A stretch of DNA of 49,877 nt from assembly GCA_014382365.1 (NCBI GenBank), contig JACNJW010000045.1, positions 1 through 49,877 on the forward strand, in the 5' to 3' direction. This DNA comes from SAR324 cluster bacterium (GTDB taxonomy: Bacteria > SAR324 > NAC60-12). This document shows positions 17,733 to 25,457 of the stretch, piece by piece. Under the pieces are notes generated by a model. That model was not told where the DNA came from and did not search any database. It saw only the letters and a program-made list of their open reading frames with translations. Each line of letters begins with the position of its first letter. Within the stretch, counting starts at the first letter, position 1. Both the position numbers and the translations under genes were made by a program.

Positions 17733-19353
17733 TTACTTGTTCCACACCTTCTTTGCCCATACCTGTCATCATCTGTCCAATTATACTGACAGTGGCTTCT
17801 TCCCTTGTCAGTATGCCCACAATCCGCCCGTCAAATATTACGGCAATACGGTCGGCAACCAGCAGTAATTCGTCCAAATCCTCTGATATCCACAACACAG
17901 TCAGACCTTGATCCCGAGCCTGACATATTTGCTTGCGAATAAAACTGGTTGCATGAATATCCAAACCACGTGTCGGTTGGGAGGCCAGCAGTAAATTTAG
18001 CGGACGTGAAATCTCCCTGGCAAGAATTACTTTCTGCATATTACCTCCAGAAAGCAGCCCAACTTGTGTTTTTTCTGAAGGTGCCCGAATATCAAACTCC
18101 TTCATTTTTTCCTGTCCATAAGTATTAATTTTTTCCAGCTTTAGTAGTTGTTTTGCACAGAACTGGGGGTTGTTAAAATCTCTCAGCAAGAAATTATTGG
18201 CAATTGATAATCCGGAAGATACTCCAAATTTTTTACGATCCTCAGGAATGTAGCCGACTCCGCGTTCAATCATTTCACTGACAGTTGGTTTTTCCAACAA
18301 CACTTCGTCAAACATAAAACTGCCTTGAGTAGGAGTCCGTAAACCACTCAAAACATCTGTTAATTCCGGTTGTCCATTTCCGGAAACGCCTGCCATACCT
18401 AGTATTTCTCCAGTATGAAGTTCAAGAGAAACACCTTTCAGAGCAGGATGACCCAAATCGTTCACTGCATGAATTCCTTGAAGGCCAACCGTCAATTTAC
18501 TCACTTTTTTCTTTGGTTTTTGGGAAGGTGAAAAAGACTCATCATTTTCAGTAACAACGTTTTCCTGGAGCAGTTCAGCAACTTGTACTTTGTCCTTTGC
18601 TTCCAAATTGCCAAGCATCAACTCGGCTAATTCTGCAGGATCAGTGGCATTTTTCTGAATGGTTGCCATCACCTTTCCTCGACTTAAGACCGTAATCCTG
18701 TGTGAAAGAGCCATCACCTCTTTCATTTTATGCGTAATAAAAATGATTGAATGTTTCTCCGTTGCCATACGTTCCATAATTTCATACAGAGCCTCAGATT
18801 CTTTCGGAGTCAAAACTGCAGTGGGTTCATCCAAAATCAGGATTCGTGCTCCTCTATATAAAACTTTGACAATCTCCACACGCTGCTGTTCTCCAACCGA
18901 GAGTTCCTGAATTTTCTTTTCCGGATCAACAAACAAATCATAACGTTCACTTATTTCCCGAATTTGCTGGTGAACTTCTTTCAGGGACAGTCTCATTACT
19001 CCAGGTAGACCCAGAATAATATTTTCTGCAACTGTGTGATTACGCACGAGCATAAAGTGCTGAAAAACCATGCCAATACTTTTGTCAATTGCTTGCCGTG
19101 GATTTGTAAAATTTACCTGCTCACCAAAGACATACATTTCACCGGCATCGGCTGGATACAGTCCGGCTATCATATTCATCAACGTCGATTTACCTGCACC
19201 ATTTTCGCCCAGAATAGTGTGAATCTCACCCTCACGCAAATTAAAGTCAATGCTGTCATTAGCAATTATTCCCGGGAACTTTTTTGTAACTCCCTTTAAT
19301 TCCAAGGTTAATAACTGCGAAGGCGCAACTGTTTCAATTTCAGGTGAATTCAT
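17710..19353 (-). CDS. Nucleoside/simple-sugar ABC transporter ATPase, two-domain (YufO/NupO type)
   Basis: The 547-residue protein has two fused ABC domains. The first has intact Walker A GENGAGKST (49-57), LSVGEQQRVEI as signature and LILDEPTAVLTP as Walker B. The second has a degenerate Walker A (GVSGNGQPEL), a LSGGNMQKV signature and ASQPTRGLD at Walker B, as is usual for the BmpA-linked nucleoside importers (YufO, NupO). Such ATPases drive uptake of nucleosides with two permeases and a BmpA lipoprotein. None of these partners is next to it; flagellin lies upstream and xdhA overlaps downstream. Its place at the head of the xanthine dehydrogenase operon suggests purine or nucleoside import. 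A ribose or general-sugar substrate cannot be excluded. Confidence 0.85.
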   Translation of the reverse strand: MNSPEIETVAPSQLLTLELKGVTKKFPGIIANDSIDFNLREGEIHTILGENGAGKSTLMNMIAGLYPADAGEMYVFGEQVNFTNPRQAIDKSIGMVFQHFMLVRNHTVAENIILGLPGVMRLSLKEVHQQIREISERYDLFVDPEKKIQELSVGEQQRVEIVKVLYRGARILILDEPTAVLTPKESEALYEIMERMATEKHSIIFITHKMKEVMALSHRITVLSRGKVMATIQKNATDPAELAELMLGNLEAKDKVQVAELLQENVVTENDESFSPSQKPKKKVSKLTVGLQGIHAVNDLGHPALKGVSLELHTGEILGMAGVSGNGQPELTDVLSGLRTPTQGSFMFDEVLLEKPTVSEMIERGVGYIPEDRKKFGVSSGLSIANNFLLRDFNNPQFCAKQLLKLEKINTYGQEKMKEFDIRAPSEKTQVGLLSGGNMQKVILAREISRPLNLLLASQPTRGLDIHATSFIRKQICQARDQGLTVLWISEDLDELLLVADRIAVIFDGRIVGILTREEATVSIIGQMMTGMGKEGVEQVNEKSENA

Positions 19354-19492
19354 CTTGCTGTAGAATAAGTTAGAAGTTCAGGCAATTTATGTGATTGAAG
19401 TTTCGAGTTACTGCTCTGTAATTGAACGTAATCTTAGCCTTTAGTTGAGTCAGCAGCAAGTTTTTTTGGAGAGAAAAAGATTGAAACCAGAT

Positions 19493-19519
19493 AAAAAAAG
19501 GAGGTTCGGTAGAAACTCC
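19493..19519 (-). terminator. Rho-independent terminator of the flagellin gene
   Basis: Reading the minus strand, GGAGTTTC (19519-19512) and GAACCTCC (19507-19500) pair at 7 of 8 positions around a TACC loop. Seven T residues (19499-19493) follow. It lies 36 bases after the flagellin stop, so it fits a single-gene transcript. Confidence 0.82.
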
Positions 19520-19554
19520 GGTTTATGCTTTAATCAGAGAAGATGTTTTTCTGT

Positions 19555-21165
19555 TCAGCCGCTGTTTTGAATTAAGCCCAGAACAGTTTTAGGAACTTGA
19601 TTGGCTTGAGCAATCATTGCGGTACTTGCCTGCAGCATTATTTGATCCTGAGTGAGAGTTGACATCTCTGCAGCCATGTCAGAATCTCGTAAAGTTGATT
19701 CAGCCTGTGTTATATTTTCTTCAGCAATTTTCAGACTGTTCAAGTTGCTTTCTAAGGTGTTCTTTTGAAAAGATCCCAATTTTCCGCGTTGGGTCGAAAT
19801 TTCATCAATGACCTTTTCAACAATAATTGCCGCATCTTTTGCACCCTGAGTGGTTGTAACGTCGATATCTGCCAGACTCTGGAAACCGCTTTTGTTTTTA
19901 ACAGCATTTCCCATGAGATCAGTACGGATATTGGCAAAAGAAAATGAAGGGTTTGATTTTTTGTTGACACCTACCTGAAATTCTTTCGACATTTGAGAGA
20001 CATGGACATAGCCTTCTGTTTTGGGGTTCTCCGGGCTTCCTACAAGATCTTCGTTCTTTTCCTCTAATAACTCGGTTCCAATTCTAACACCTGTGTCATC
20101 CAGTATTGGAATCTTTTTGTGGCTGATTTCTCTGTCATACATGATTGTCACACCTGCAGTTTCCATCCCTGCTAAAGCTGTTAAAAACTGGCCTTCTCCC
20201 AAAGCAACTTCATTGTTTATTGTGCCTTCGATATTTTTTCCACTTACTGCTGTTTGGGCGATATTAGCTTTTTCTGAAAGAACGCCTGGAACTGAACTTG
20301 TTACTGAAAAAGATGGAGACTCTCCAAATTTATTGTGCCTCACAAGCAATTCATCTGCTGGAGACAGACTAACTTGCAGGTCCAGTCCGTTATCTTCAAT
20401 TGACTGATTCAATTCAAAAACAACCAACCCGCGAATCTGAGCAGAAACCTCGGCTTGAGAAAATTGTAACGGATTTTTTTCAAAATTACTTATCAACTGC
20501 TCAATATCTTTTCCCAATTGACCTTCCATAGTATTCAGTGTGATATTTTTTCCACCTTCATTCAATACGATTTGAAGTCCCTGCTTTATATTGTTGATAT
20601 TGATTGCCTTCGTGCCCTTTCTGTGTGCTTTTGTGGCAACCTGCTGAATATCCACTTTCCAGCCTTGCTCTGGTGAGGCTGATGTTGTTGCTTCGGCAGA
20701 GATGAAACGCAGGAAGTTACCGACAGTTGTCCCATTTGCTCCCATGCTGCCGTCAAGCAGCTTCTTGCCGCCAAATTCTGTATTTTGCGAAATTCGATCA
20801 ATTGTACTCAACAGATTTTCGATTTCCTGTTGATCGGCAGTTAACATATCTGAACTGTTTGTAGCCTCATTCTGGGCATGTATCGTCAATTGTTTGATTT
20901 TTATCAACAACTCACTGACTTCATTCAGCGCCCCTTCTGCTGTCTGTAGCAATGAAACTGAGGAGGAAGCATTGTTATATACCTGCTGAAGTCCTACGAT
21001 ATGACCCCGTAGCCTTTCTGAAGAAATTAATGAAGCTGGACCATCGGCTCCACTGTTAATTTTAACTCCTGAGCTAAGACGTTCAATACTGCCCTTCACC
21101 TTGTTGAAGTGATTAGAGGCATGCCTCAGTGTATTCATGGAGGATGTGTTTTGCCTGATTTTCAT
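19555..21165 (-). CDS. fliC: Flagellin
   Basis: Subunit of the flagellar filament, exported by the flagellar type III system. The 536-residue protein has conserved D0/D1 regions at both ends. The N-terminal part (about 1-140) contains ERLSSGVKINSGADGPA and a heptad-like helix. The C-terminal part (about 450-536) contains TLRDSDMAAEM and the terminal QASTAMIAQANQVPKTVL block. The variable middle (about 150-440) forms the surface-exposed D2/D3 portion and has no cysteine. GADGPASLISS follows the type seen in several non-enteric phyla. It is a single-gene unit with a sigma-28 promoter upstream and a terminator downstream. No strong ribosome site is visible at the ATG. No FliS, FliD or CsrA/FliW gene is adjacent. 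Confidence 0.93.
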   Translation of the reverse strand: MKIRQNTSSMNTLRHASNHFNKVKGSIERLSSGVKINSGADGPASLISSERLRGHIVGLQQVYNNASSSVSLLQTAEGALNEVSELLIKIKQLTIHAQNEATNSSDMLTADQQEIENLLSTIDRISQNTEFGGKKLLDGSMGANGTTVGNFLRFISAEATTSASPEQGWKVDIQQVATKAHRKGTKAININNIKQGLQIVLNEGGKNITLNTMEGQLGKDIEQLISNFEKNPLQFSQAEVSAQIRGLVVFELNQSIEDNGLDLQVSLSPADELLVRHNKFGESPSFSVTSSVPGVLSEKANIAQTAVSGKNIEGTINNEVALGEGQFLTALAGMETAGVTIMYDREISHKKIPILDDTGVRIGTELLEEKNEDLVGSPENPKTEGYVHVSQMSKEFQVGVNKKSNPSFSFANIRTDLMGNAVKNKSGFQSLADIDVTTTQGAKDAAIIVEKVIDEISTQRGKLGSFQKNTLESNLNSLKIAEENITQAESTLRDSDMAAEMSTLTQDQIMLQASTAMIAQANQVPKTVLGLIQNSG

Positions 21166-21191
21166 TGCTACTGACTAAGTCCGATTTGTTT

Positions 21192-21302
21192 GCTCTTTTT
21201 TAACTATATAACGTATTGTTTTTACTATTCACATTTGCTGCTGTGAGTATCCACAATTATTAATCGGCAAATTACGTTATTTCTTTAGCTCTTTTTTAAC
21301 TA
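21192..21302. repeat. 15-bp direct repeat bracketing the flagellin promoter
   Basis: GCTCTTTTTTAACTA occurs at 21192-21206 and again at 21288-21302, 96 bases apart. The copies flank the predicted sigma-28 promoter: one lies in the leader of the flagellin transcript and the other directly abuts the -35 element. Function is unknown; a regulator site or a small duplication are both possible. Confidence 0.55.
21261..21287 (-). promoter_or_regulatory. Sigma-28 (FliA) promoter for flagellin
   Basis: On the minus strand TAAA (21287-21284) is followed by exactly 15 bases and then GCCGATTA (21268-21261). This matches the sigma-28 consensus TAAA-N15-GCCGATAA at 11 of 12 positions. It ends 95 bases upstream of the flagellin ATG, and transcription from it would give a leader of roughly 85-90 bases. 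Confidence 0.87.
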
Positions 21303-21313
21303 CATTGTACTGC

Positions 21314-21895
21314 TTAATTTTTTCCCTGACCAAGTAAGAAAATCTCTACACTTTCTGCTCGCGAACTTTTCGGTTTGCATAATTTAACCTTGGAAAAAGA
21401 GACCCTGAAAGTACTGCGCAGTTCATCTAAAGGCGCACCCTGAAAAGCTTTGACCAGTAAACTACCCTGAGGACGCAGTAAGTCACCTGCCAAATCCAAA
21501 ACTTGCTGGTTCAGTGCTAGAGAACGCTGTGCATCTGCAGAACGAATTCCTGAAGTTTTTGGGGCCATATCGCTTATAATTACATCGAAAGGTTTACCGT
21601 CCATATCCAAATCCTTTGCAGTTAAATCAAAAATATCTGCCTGTAGTACCTTGACTTGTGAGGGTAATGACAGTTTTACTGGCTGCAAATCCACCCCCTG
21701 CACAAGACCTTTTGGCCCAACTTTTTTACTTGCATACTGCAGCCAGGAACCAGGACTGCAACCTAAGTCCAGCACAAAATACCCCTTTCGAAGTAGCTGA
21801 TGTTTTTTATCTATTTCTTCGAGTTTATAAGCAGATCTGGCAACATAACCTTCTTTCTTGGCCTGATGATAATAATGATCTTTTATTTTTTTCAA
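21314..21895 (-). CDS. rlmE: 23S rRNA (uridine-2'-O-)-methyltransferase RlmE
   Basis: Methylates the ribose of U2552 in the A loop of 23S rRNA late in 50S assembly, using SAM. The 193-residue FtsJ/RrmJ-type protein has the SAM motif LDLGCSPGSW (42-51). The catalytic tetrad is complete: Lys24 in SAYKL, Asp109 in SDMAP, Lys149 in VKAFQG and Glu181 in RAESVE. Length is close to the family's usual 205-210. Its ATG overlaps the stop of the upstream radC gene by 4 bases, so the two are translationally coupled. It is followed by the flagellin promoter region. A tRNA 2'-O-methyltransferase relative is the only other possibility; the short length favours RlmE. Confidence 0.92.
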   Translation of the reverse strand: MKKIKDHYYHQAKKEGYVARSAYKLEEIDKKHQLLRKGYFVLDLGCSPGSWLQYASKKVGPKGLVQGVDLQPVKLSLPSQVKVLQADIFDLTAKDLDMDGKPFDVIISDMAPKTSGIRSADAQRSLALNQQVLDLAGDLLRPQGSLLVKAFQGAPLDELRSTFRVSFSKVKLCKPKSSRAESVEIFLLGQGKN

Positions 21896-23283
21896 AGTAT
21901 CCCTTTATCCACAAAACTAACATAGCCTTCTCTGCCGATAATAACATGATCCAGAACTGGAATTCCCACCAGTTTTCCAACTTCTACCAGTCTCTCAGTT
22001 ATCCGAAGATCTTCTGGAGATGGTGCAGGGTCACCCGATGGATGATTGTGAACACAAATCAAGGCAGCAGCACGATGCTCGATGGCTGAAGCAAACACTT
22101 CTCTGGGATGCACAAGGCTTTTGTTTAAAATTCCTTTGGTGACATTTTCTTCTGCTAAATAGCGATGTTTATTGTCCAATAACACAATGATGAACTGCTC
22201 TTGTTTTAGAGCTTCCAGTCGTTGCTGAAAGTGATTAAATATTTCGCGGCTAGAATTAAACTGGTCCTGAGGTTTTAATTCTTCAACTCCGTAGTTTTTA
22301 CAGAGTTGCCTCAGTGCTTCAAGTCGTATAGCCAATTTCGAATCACTTGGTTGCTGCTGCTCTAGCTCTCTCAGGCGCACTTGACTCCAATCTTTAAGAG
22401 GTGCATCCTGATTAACTACATTCATAAGTGCCTTCCGCTCGTCTAAATTGGAACCCAAAAGCCAAGCCAACAATTCAGGAATATCTTCTACAGAAATATG
22501 ATTTTTCAGAATTTTTTCTTCAATTTCAATTTGTTCTGTTTTTCCTCCTGCTGCGGACCACAAACAATCTTCACTCAACGCACAATTTTCACAATCAGGT
22601 AACACACCACAAATCCCTGCTAAACCAGCTTTCCTACCAGCACCAGCAAATGCTGCGGCTGTCCGGTCTGCTTCAATGTCCGCCGTAAACGTTTTTTGTT
22701 CTGCACAGATTGTTAACCAATTTTTTGGATGAAGCTTTACGACGTCTTCCATTCCTGTAAGCGGTCCCTGGGAAAAACGTCTCCAGGCTCGAAAACCACT
22801 TTGACTGTGTGGAACATCCATTCCTTCCTCCCAGAGCCACTTGAGTGCATCCCAGGGTTTTGATTCAGGAAATATTTGCCACCACAAATCCAGTGCTTCT
22901 GGCTCATGCAACTGCAGTGGATTCAACTTAGTTTTTTTTACTATCTGCAAAAACAACATCACTGAATCAGTCAGCTGTTCCTGCTGACAAACATTCAGCC
23001 CGCTGCAGTTTTCAAGCATTCGCAAAACCTCGTCTCTACGGCAATAATGAGGGTTTAGCATATTTATTCCTTCATAGAGCGGCTGCAGTCCAGCATATTT
23101 AGTCAAATCTTCGCTCACGGAAGAATATTGTAGAATTTTCGTTAACATATTTTCAGCAAGATTTTTCCGACTGATTAGTTTTACGCTACTCGCTGTCAGT
23201 TGTGCTGCTGTCCAAGGATGTTCTGCTAAGGTTCCTCCATATGAATTTTGTAATGCTTGAAAAAAGTGTGTCTGCTTTTGCAT
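21892..23283 (-). CDS. RadC-family JAB/MPN protein with an N-terminal endonuclease-III-like FeS region
   Basis: The C-terminal third (about 340-463) is a RadC/JAB metallopeptidase-fold domain. It has the zinc motif HNHPSGD (412-418), an upstream Glu, and the family ending LDHVIIG and FVDKG. The segment at about 255-335 could correspond to a diverged UPF0758 N-terminal helical domain. The first 250 residues are not part of ordinary RadC. They are helical and end in four cysteines, C225-x5-C231-x2-C234-x5-C240, close to the C-x6-C-x2-C-x5-C [4Fe-4S] loop of endonuclease III and MutY. At 463 residues it is about twice normal RadC (220-230). Function is uncertain; a DNA-processing role is inferred. 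It overlaps rlmE by 4 bases. Confidence 0.75.
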   Translation of the reverse strand: MQKQTHFFQALQNSYGGTLAEHPWTAAQLTASSVKLISRKNLAENMLTKILQYSSVSEDLTKYAGLQPLYEGINMLNPHYCRRDEVLRMLENCSGLNVCQQEQLTDSVMLFLQIVKKTKLNPLQLHEPEALDLWWQIFPESKPWDALKWLWEEGMDVPHSQSGFRAWRRFSQGPLTGMEDVVKLHPKNWLTICAEQKTFTADIEADRTAAAFAGAGRKAGLAGICGVLPDCENCALSEDCLWSAAGGKTEQIEIEEKILKNHISVEDIPELLAWLLGSNLDERKALMNVVNQDAPLKDWSQVRLRELEQQQPSDSKLAIRLEALRQLCKNYGVEELKPQDQFNSSREIFNHFQQRLEALKQEQFIIVLLDNKHRYLAEENVTKGILNKSLVHPREVFASAIEHRAAALICVHNHPSGDPAPSPEDLRITERLVEVGKLVGIPVLDHVIIGREGYVSFVDKGIL

Positions 23284-23569
23284 TGAAAAGTTTGTGCTGC
23301 AGATTAATTATGCGACTCAGAAATACACAGCCTTTCATATCTCGAAAATGTATTGTAATTCTTCAGCATTTAAGCCAGAATGCTCTTAAGAGACAGGTAA
23401 GCTACCAGGAAAATAAGACTGCTCTGCTAACCTTTAGCCTACCATGTTTTGAGCTTATTACTATTTCTTTTTTTGCTACTGCCTAAATTGCTGCAGCATT
23501 AGATCTGTGCAAGGAAATATGCTGATTAAGATACTGATATATTTATATAAACATGACATCAAGGACTGA

Positions 23570-24538
23570 ATGTTAGACAAAATTGGAACCCTTTTAGGAA
23601 TGATTCTAGGGGTCTCGCTGGTAATTTTCGGTATCATCTGGCCGGATCACCTTTCAAATTATTACATGTACCAGTTTAGAGAGTTTGAGATGGCGCTCGA
23701 GGCACTGCGTGTCTCACAGGCTCCAATCGAAGATATACGCGCTCTAAAAGCAACTTTTAAAACTTTTCAGGATTCGTGGCTTGGCTCTATTTCCCGTTTT
23801 GCAGACTTAAAGTCTCTGCTGATAGTACTTGGAGGATCCTATGCAGCCACCCTGATTGCTTTTCGCTTTGGTGATGCGATGCGCGCAATTGTCTTTATTG
23901 CTAAAGCTTTTTTAAAAGGTAAAGCAGATAAGGATTTTCTGGAGGTTTATCACACTGTAATCAAACTCTGTGAAAAGCGGGCCAATAAAGAGTTAATTAC
24001 CGATGAGGATATCAATACAGTAAAAAATACAGACCTGCAGGGCTGGCTACAGGATTTTATTTCGGTCGATTTAGTTACTGAAGAAATGATCGAAGAAATA
24101 GTTCGGTCAGAAATTGAAATGTACAACTACCGCTCATTTGAGGAAATAGATATGTTGGAATTCATGGGGCGTGCCTCGCCTGCATTTGGCATGATCGGCA
24201 CGGTTGTTGGTCTAATTCTAATGCTTGGTAGTGTCGGCGGTGAAGGTGCTGCAGATATCGCAGGTTTAATGGGCGGAATGGCTGTTGCTTTAATAACTAC
24301 TCTATATGGAGTACTGCTTTCTCAGCTGATCTTTTTGCCAATTGCCTCTAAGCGTTTTCAGCTCAAGGAGTCACAAGTACTGCTGTTAGAAATGATTCGT
24401 GAAGGATTGCTTTATTTAAAGCGCAGGGAGCTGCCAGAAACTGCTGCCAAAGATTTAGTAATTTATCTCCCTCCAAAACTAAGAAAAAAGGTAATGCAGG
24501 AGGAGCAGGCCGCAATGAGTGAAGGGTTGGGGTTGTAA
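23570..24538 (+). CDS. motA: Flagellar motor stator protein MotA
   Basis: Forms, with MotB, the ion-conducting stator of the flagellar motor in the inner membrane. The 322-residue protein belongs to the MotA/TolQ/ExbB fold. It has an N-terminal helix (about 4-26), a second around 84-98, and the conserved C-terminal pair in SPAFGMIGTVVGLILMLG and GMAVALITTLYGVLLSQL. The cytoplasmic region between them is acidic, and the C-terminus after the last helix is long and charged. The N-terminal half is more divergent than E. coli MotA. AAGGA lies four bases before the ATG. motB follows after 1 base. Proton or sodium coupling cannot be decided here. Confidence 0.87.
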   Translation: MLDKIGTLLGMILGVSLVIFGIIWPDHLSNYYMYQFREFEMALEALRVSQAPIEDIRALKATFKTFQDSWLGSISRFADLKSLLIVLGGSYAATLIAFRFGDAMRAIVFIAKAFLKGKADKDFLEVYHTVIKLCEKRANKELITDEDINTVKNTDLQGWLQDFISVDLVTEEMIEEIVRSEIEMYNYRSFEEIDMLEFMGRASPAFGMIGTVVGLILMLGSVGGEGAADIAGLMGGMAVALITTLYGVLLSQLIFLPIASKRFQLKESQVLLLEMIREGLLYLKRRELPETAAKDLVIYLPPKLRKKVMQEEQAAMSEGLGL

Positions 24539-24539
24539 A

Positions 24540-25178
24540 ATGAGTCGAAGTGGTGGTTCTGAAGGTGCATGGTTGACAACATTTGCAGATTTGATGACCT
24601 TATTATTTTGTTTTTTTGTGTTGCTGACAACCCTCTCTACGCAGCCCAAAAATTGTAGTAGCCTTGAGAGGTTTTTAAAGAGCAACAAAGTAAAGTTTAG
24701 TAAGTATGAGCTACGCTCAACAAAACTCAGCTGCATTATCTCTTTACCGCAAGACTTTCTTTTTCGGTCAGGTGGTGCAGTCCTCAAGAAAGAGGCCTTC
24801 AAGGCCCTCTCTCCGCTTTTTTTCCAAATCCTCAAAATTCCTGAACATACTTCCGATTTGCTGACAGTTGAAGGTCACACGGACAATGTTCCAATGCGCA
24901 GCAAAAAGTTTGCCAGTAACTGGGAACTAAGTTCTGCACGTGCAACAGTCATTGCTACGATGCTCATCAACCGTATTAAATATCCGGAAGAGTCTATCTC
25001 AATTGCTGGTTATGCTGATACGCGTCCCAAGGCCAGTTACTACAGTGCATCCGGTGCAAGACTTGCTGGTAGCGCCCTCAAAAAAGCCAGGAAAACAAAC
25101 CGTCGGGTTGAAATTATTCTCACCACCCCTCCTAAATCAATAGTGGAGTCAACTCTTCTCTTTGGAGAAAGCAAGTAA
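24540..25178 (+). CDS. motB: Flagellar motor stator protein MotB
   Basis: Anchors the stator to peptidoglycan and supplies the ion-binding aspartate. The 212-residue protein has a single N-terminal membrane helix (about 17-37) with the essential Asp17 in TFADLMTLL, equivalent to E. coli MotB Asp32. An OmpA-like peptidoglycan-binding domain follows, with VEGHTDNVP, NWELSSARA and a basic RRVEI segment near the end. It is shorter than most MotB proteins (about 300), mainly through a short linker and little C-terminal tail. The start at 24540 is one base after motA's stop; a slightly earlier in-frame ATG lies inside motA and would add seven residues before the conserved cytoplasmic start. Confidence 0.9.
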   Translation: MSRSGGSEGAWLTTFADLMTLLFCFFVLLTTLSTQPKNCSSLERFLKSNKVKFSKYELRSTKLSCIISLPQDFLFRSGGAVLKKEAFKALSPLFFQILKIPEHTSDLLTVEGHTDNVPMRSKKFASNWELSSARATVIATMLINRIKYPEESISIAGYADTRPKASYYSASGARLAGSALKKARKTNRRVEIILTTPPKSIVESTLLFGESK

Positions 25179-25457
25179 AATTGTTATGGGTGAGGCTGGT
25201 AAGCGAGTTTAACTCTGATGATAATTATTGGTCATAACTTGATCAAAAGTGAGTTATATGTGAGTCCCAGGCATTATTTACATGTTGGAAATAATTTTGA
25301 GCATCCTGATTCTATAGCTCACTTCTTGTTGCATTTGCAGCCTAGCTTACAGTACAAATAACTTAGCCATGAAAAAAATGAAACTGACTTGAGCTTACAT
25401 GAACTCGGGCTGCCATAGCGAGTTGTTGCTTCCTCACTCAGTTTTACATCTCAAAAG

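Noticed and set aside
23284..23569. Possible sigma-28 promoter for motA (GCTGATTA at 23521)
   Set aside because: The -10-like element has no TAAA at the required 15-base distance.
25179..25457. Terminator or small RNA between the convergent motB and the mutase gene
   Set aside because: Only short, widely spaced inverted repeats (e.g. AAGTGAG/CTCACTT) were found, with no T-run.
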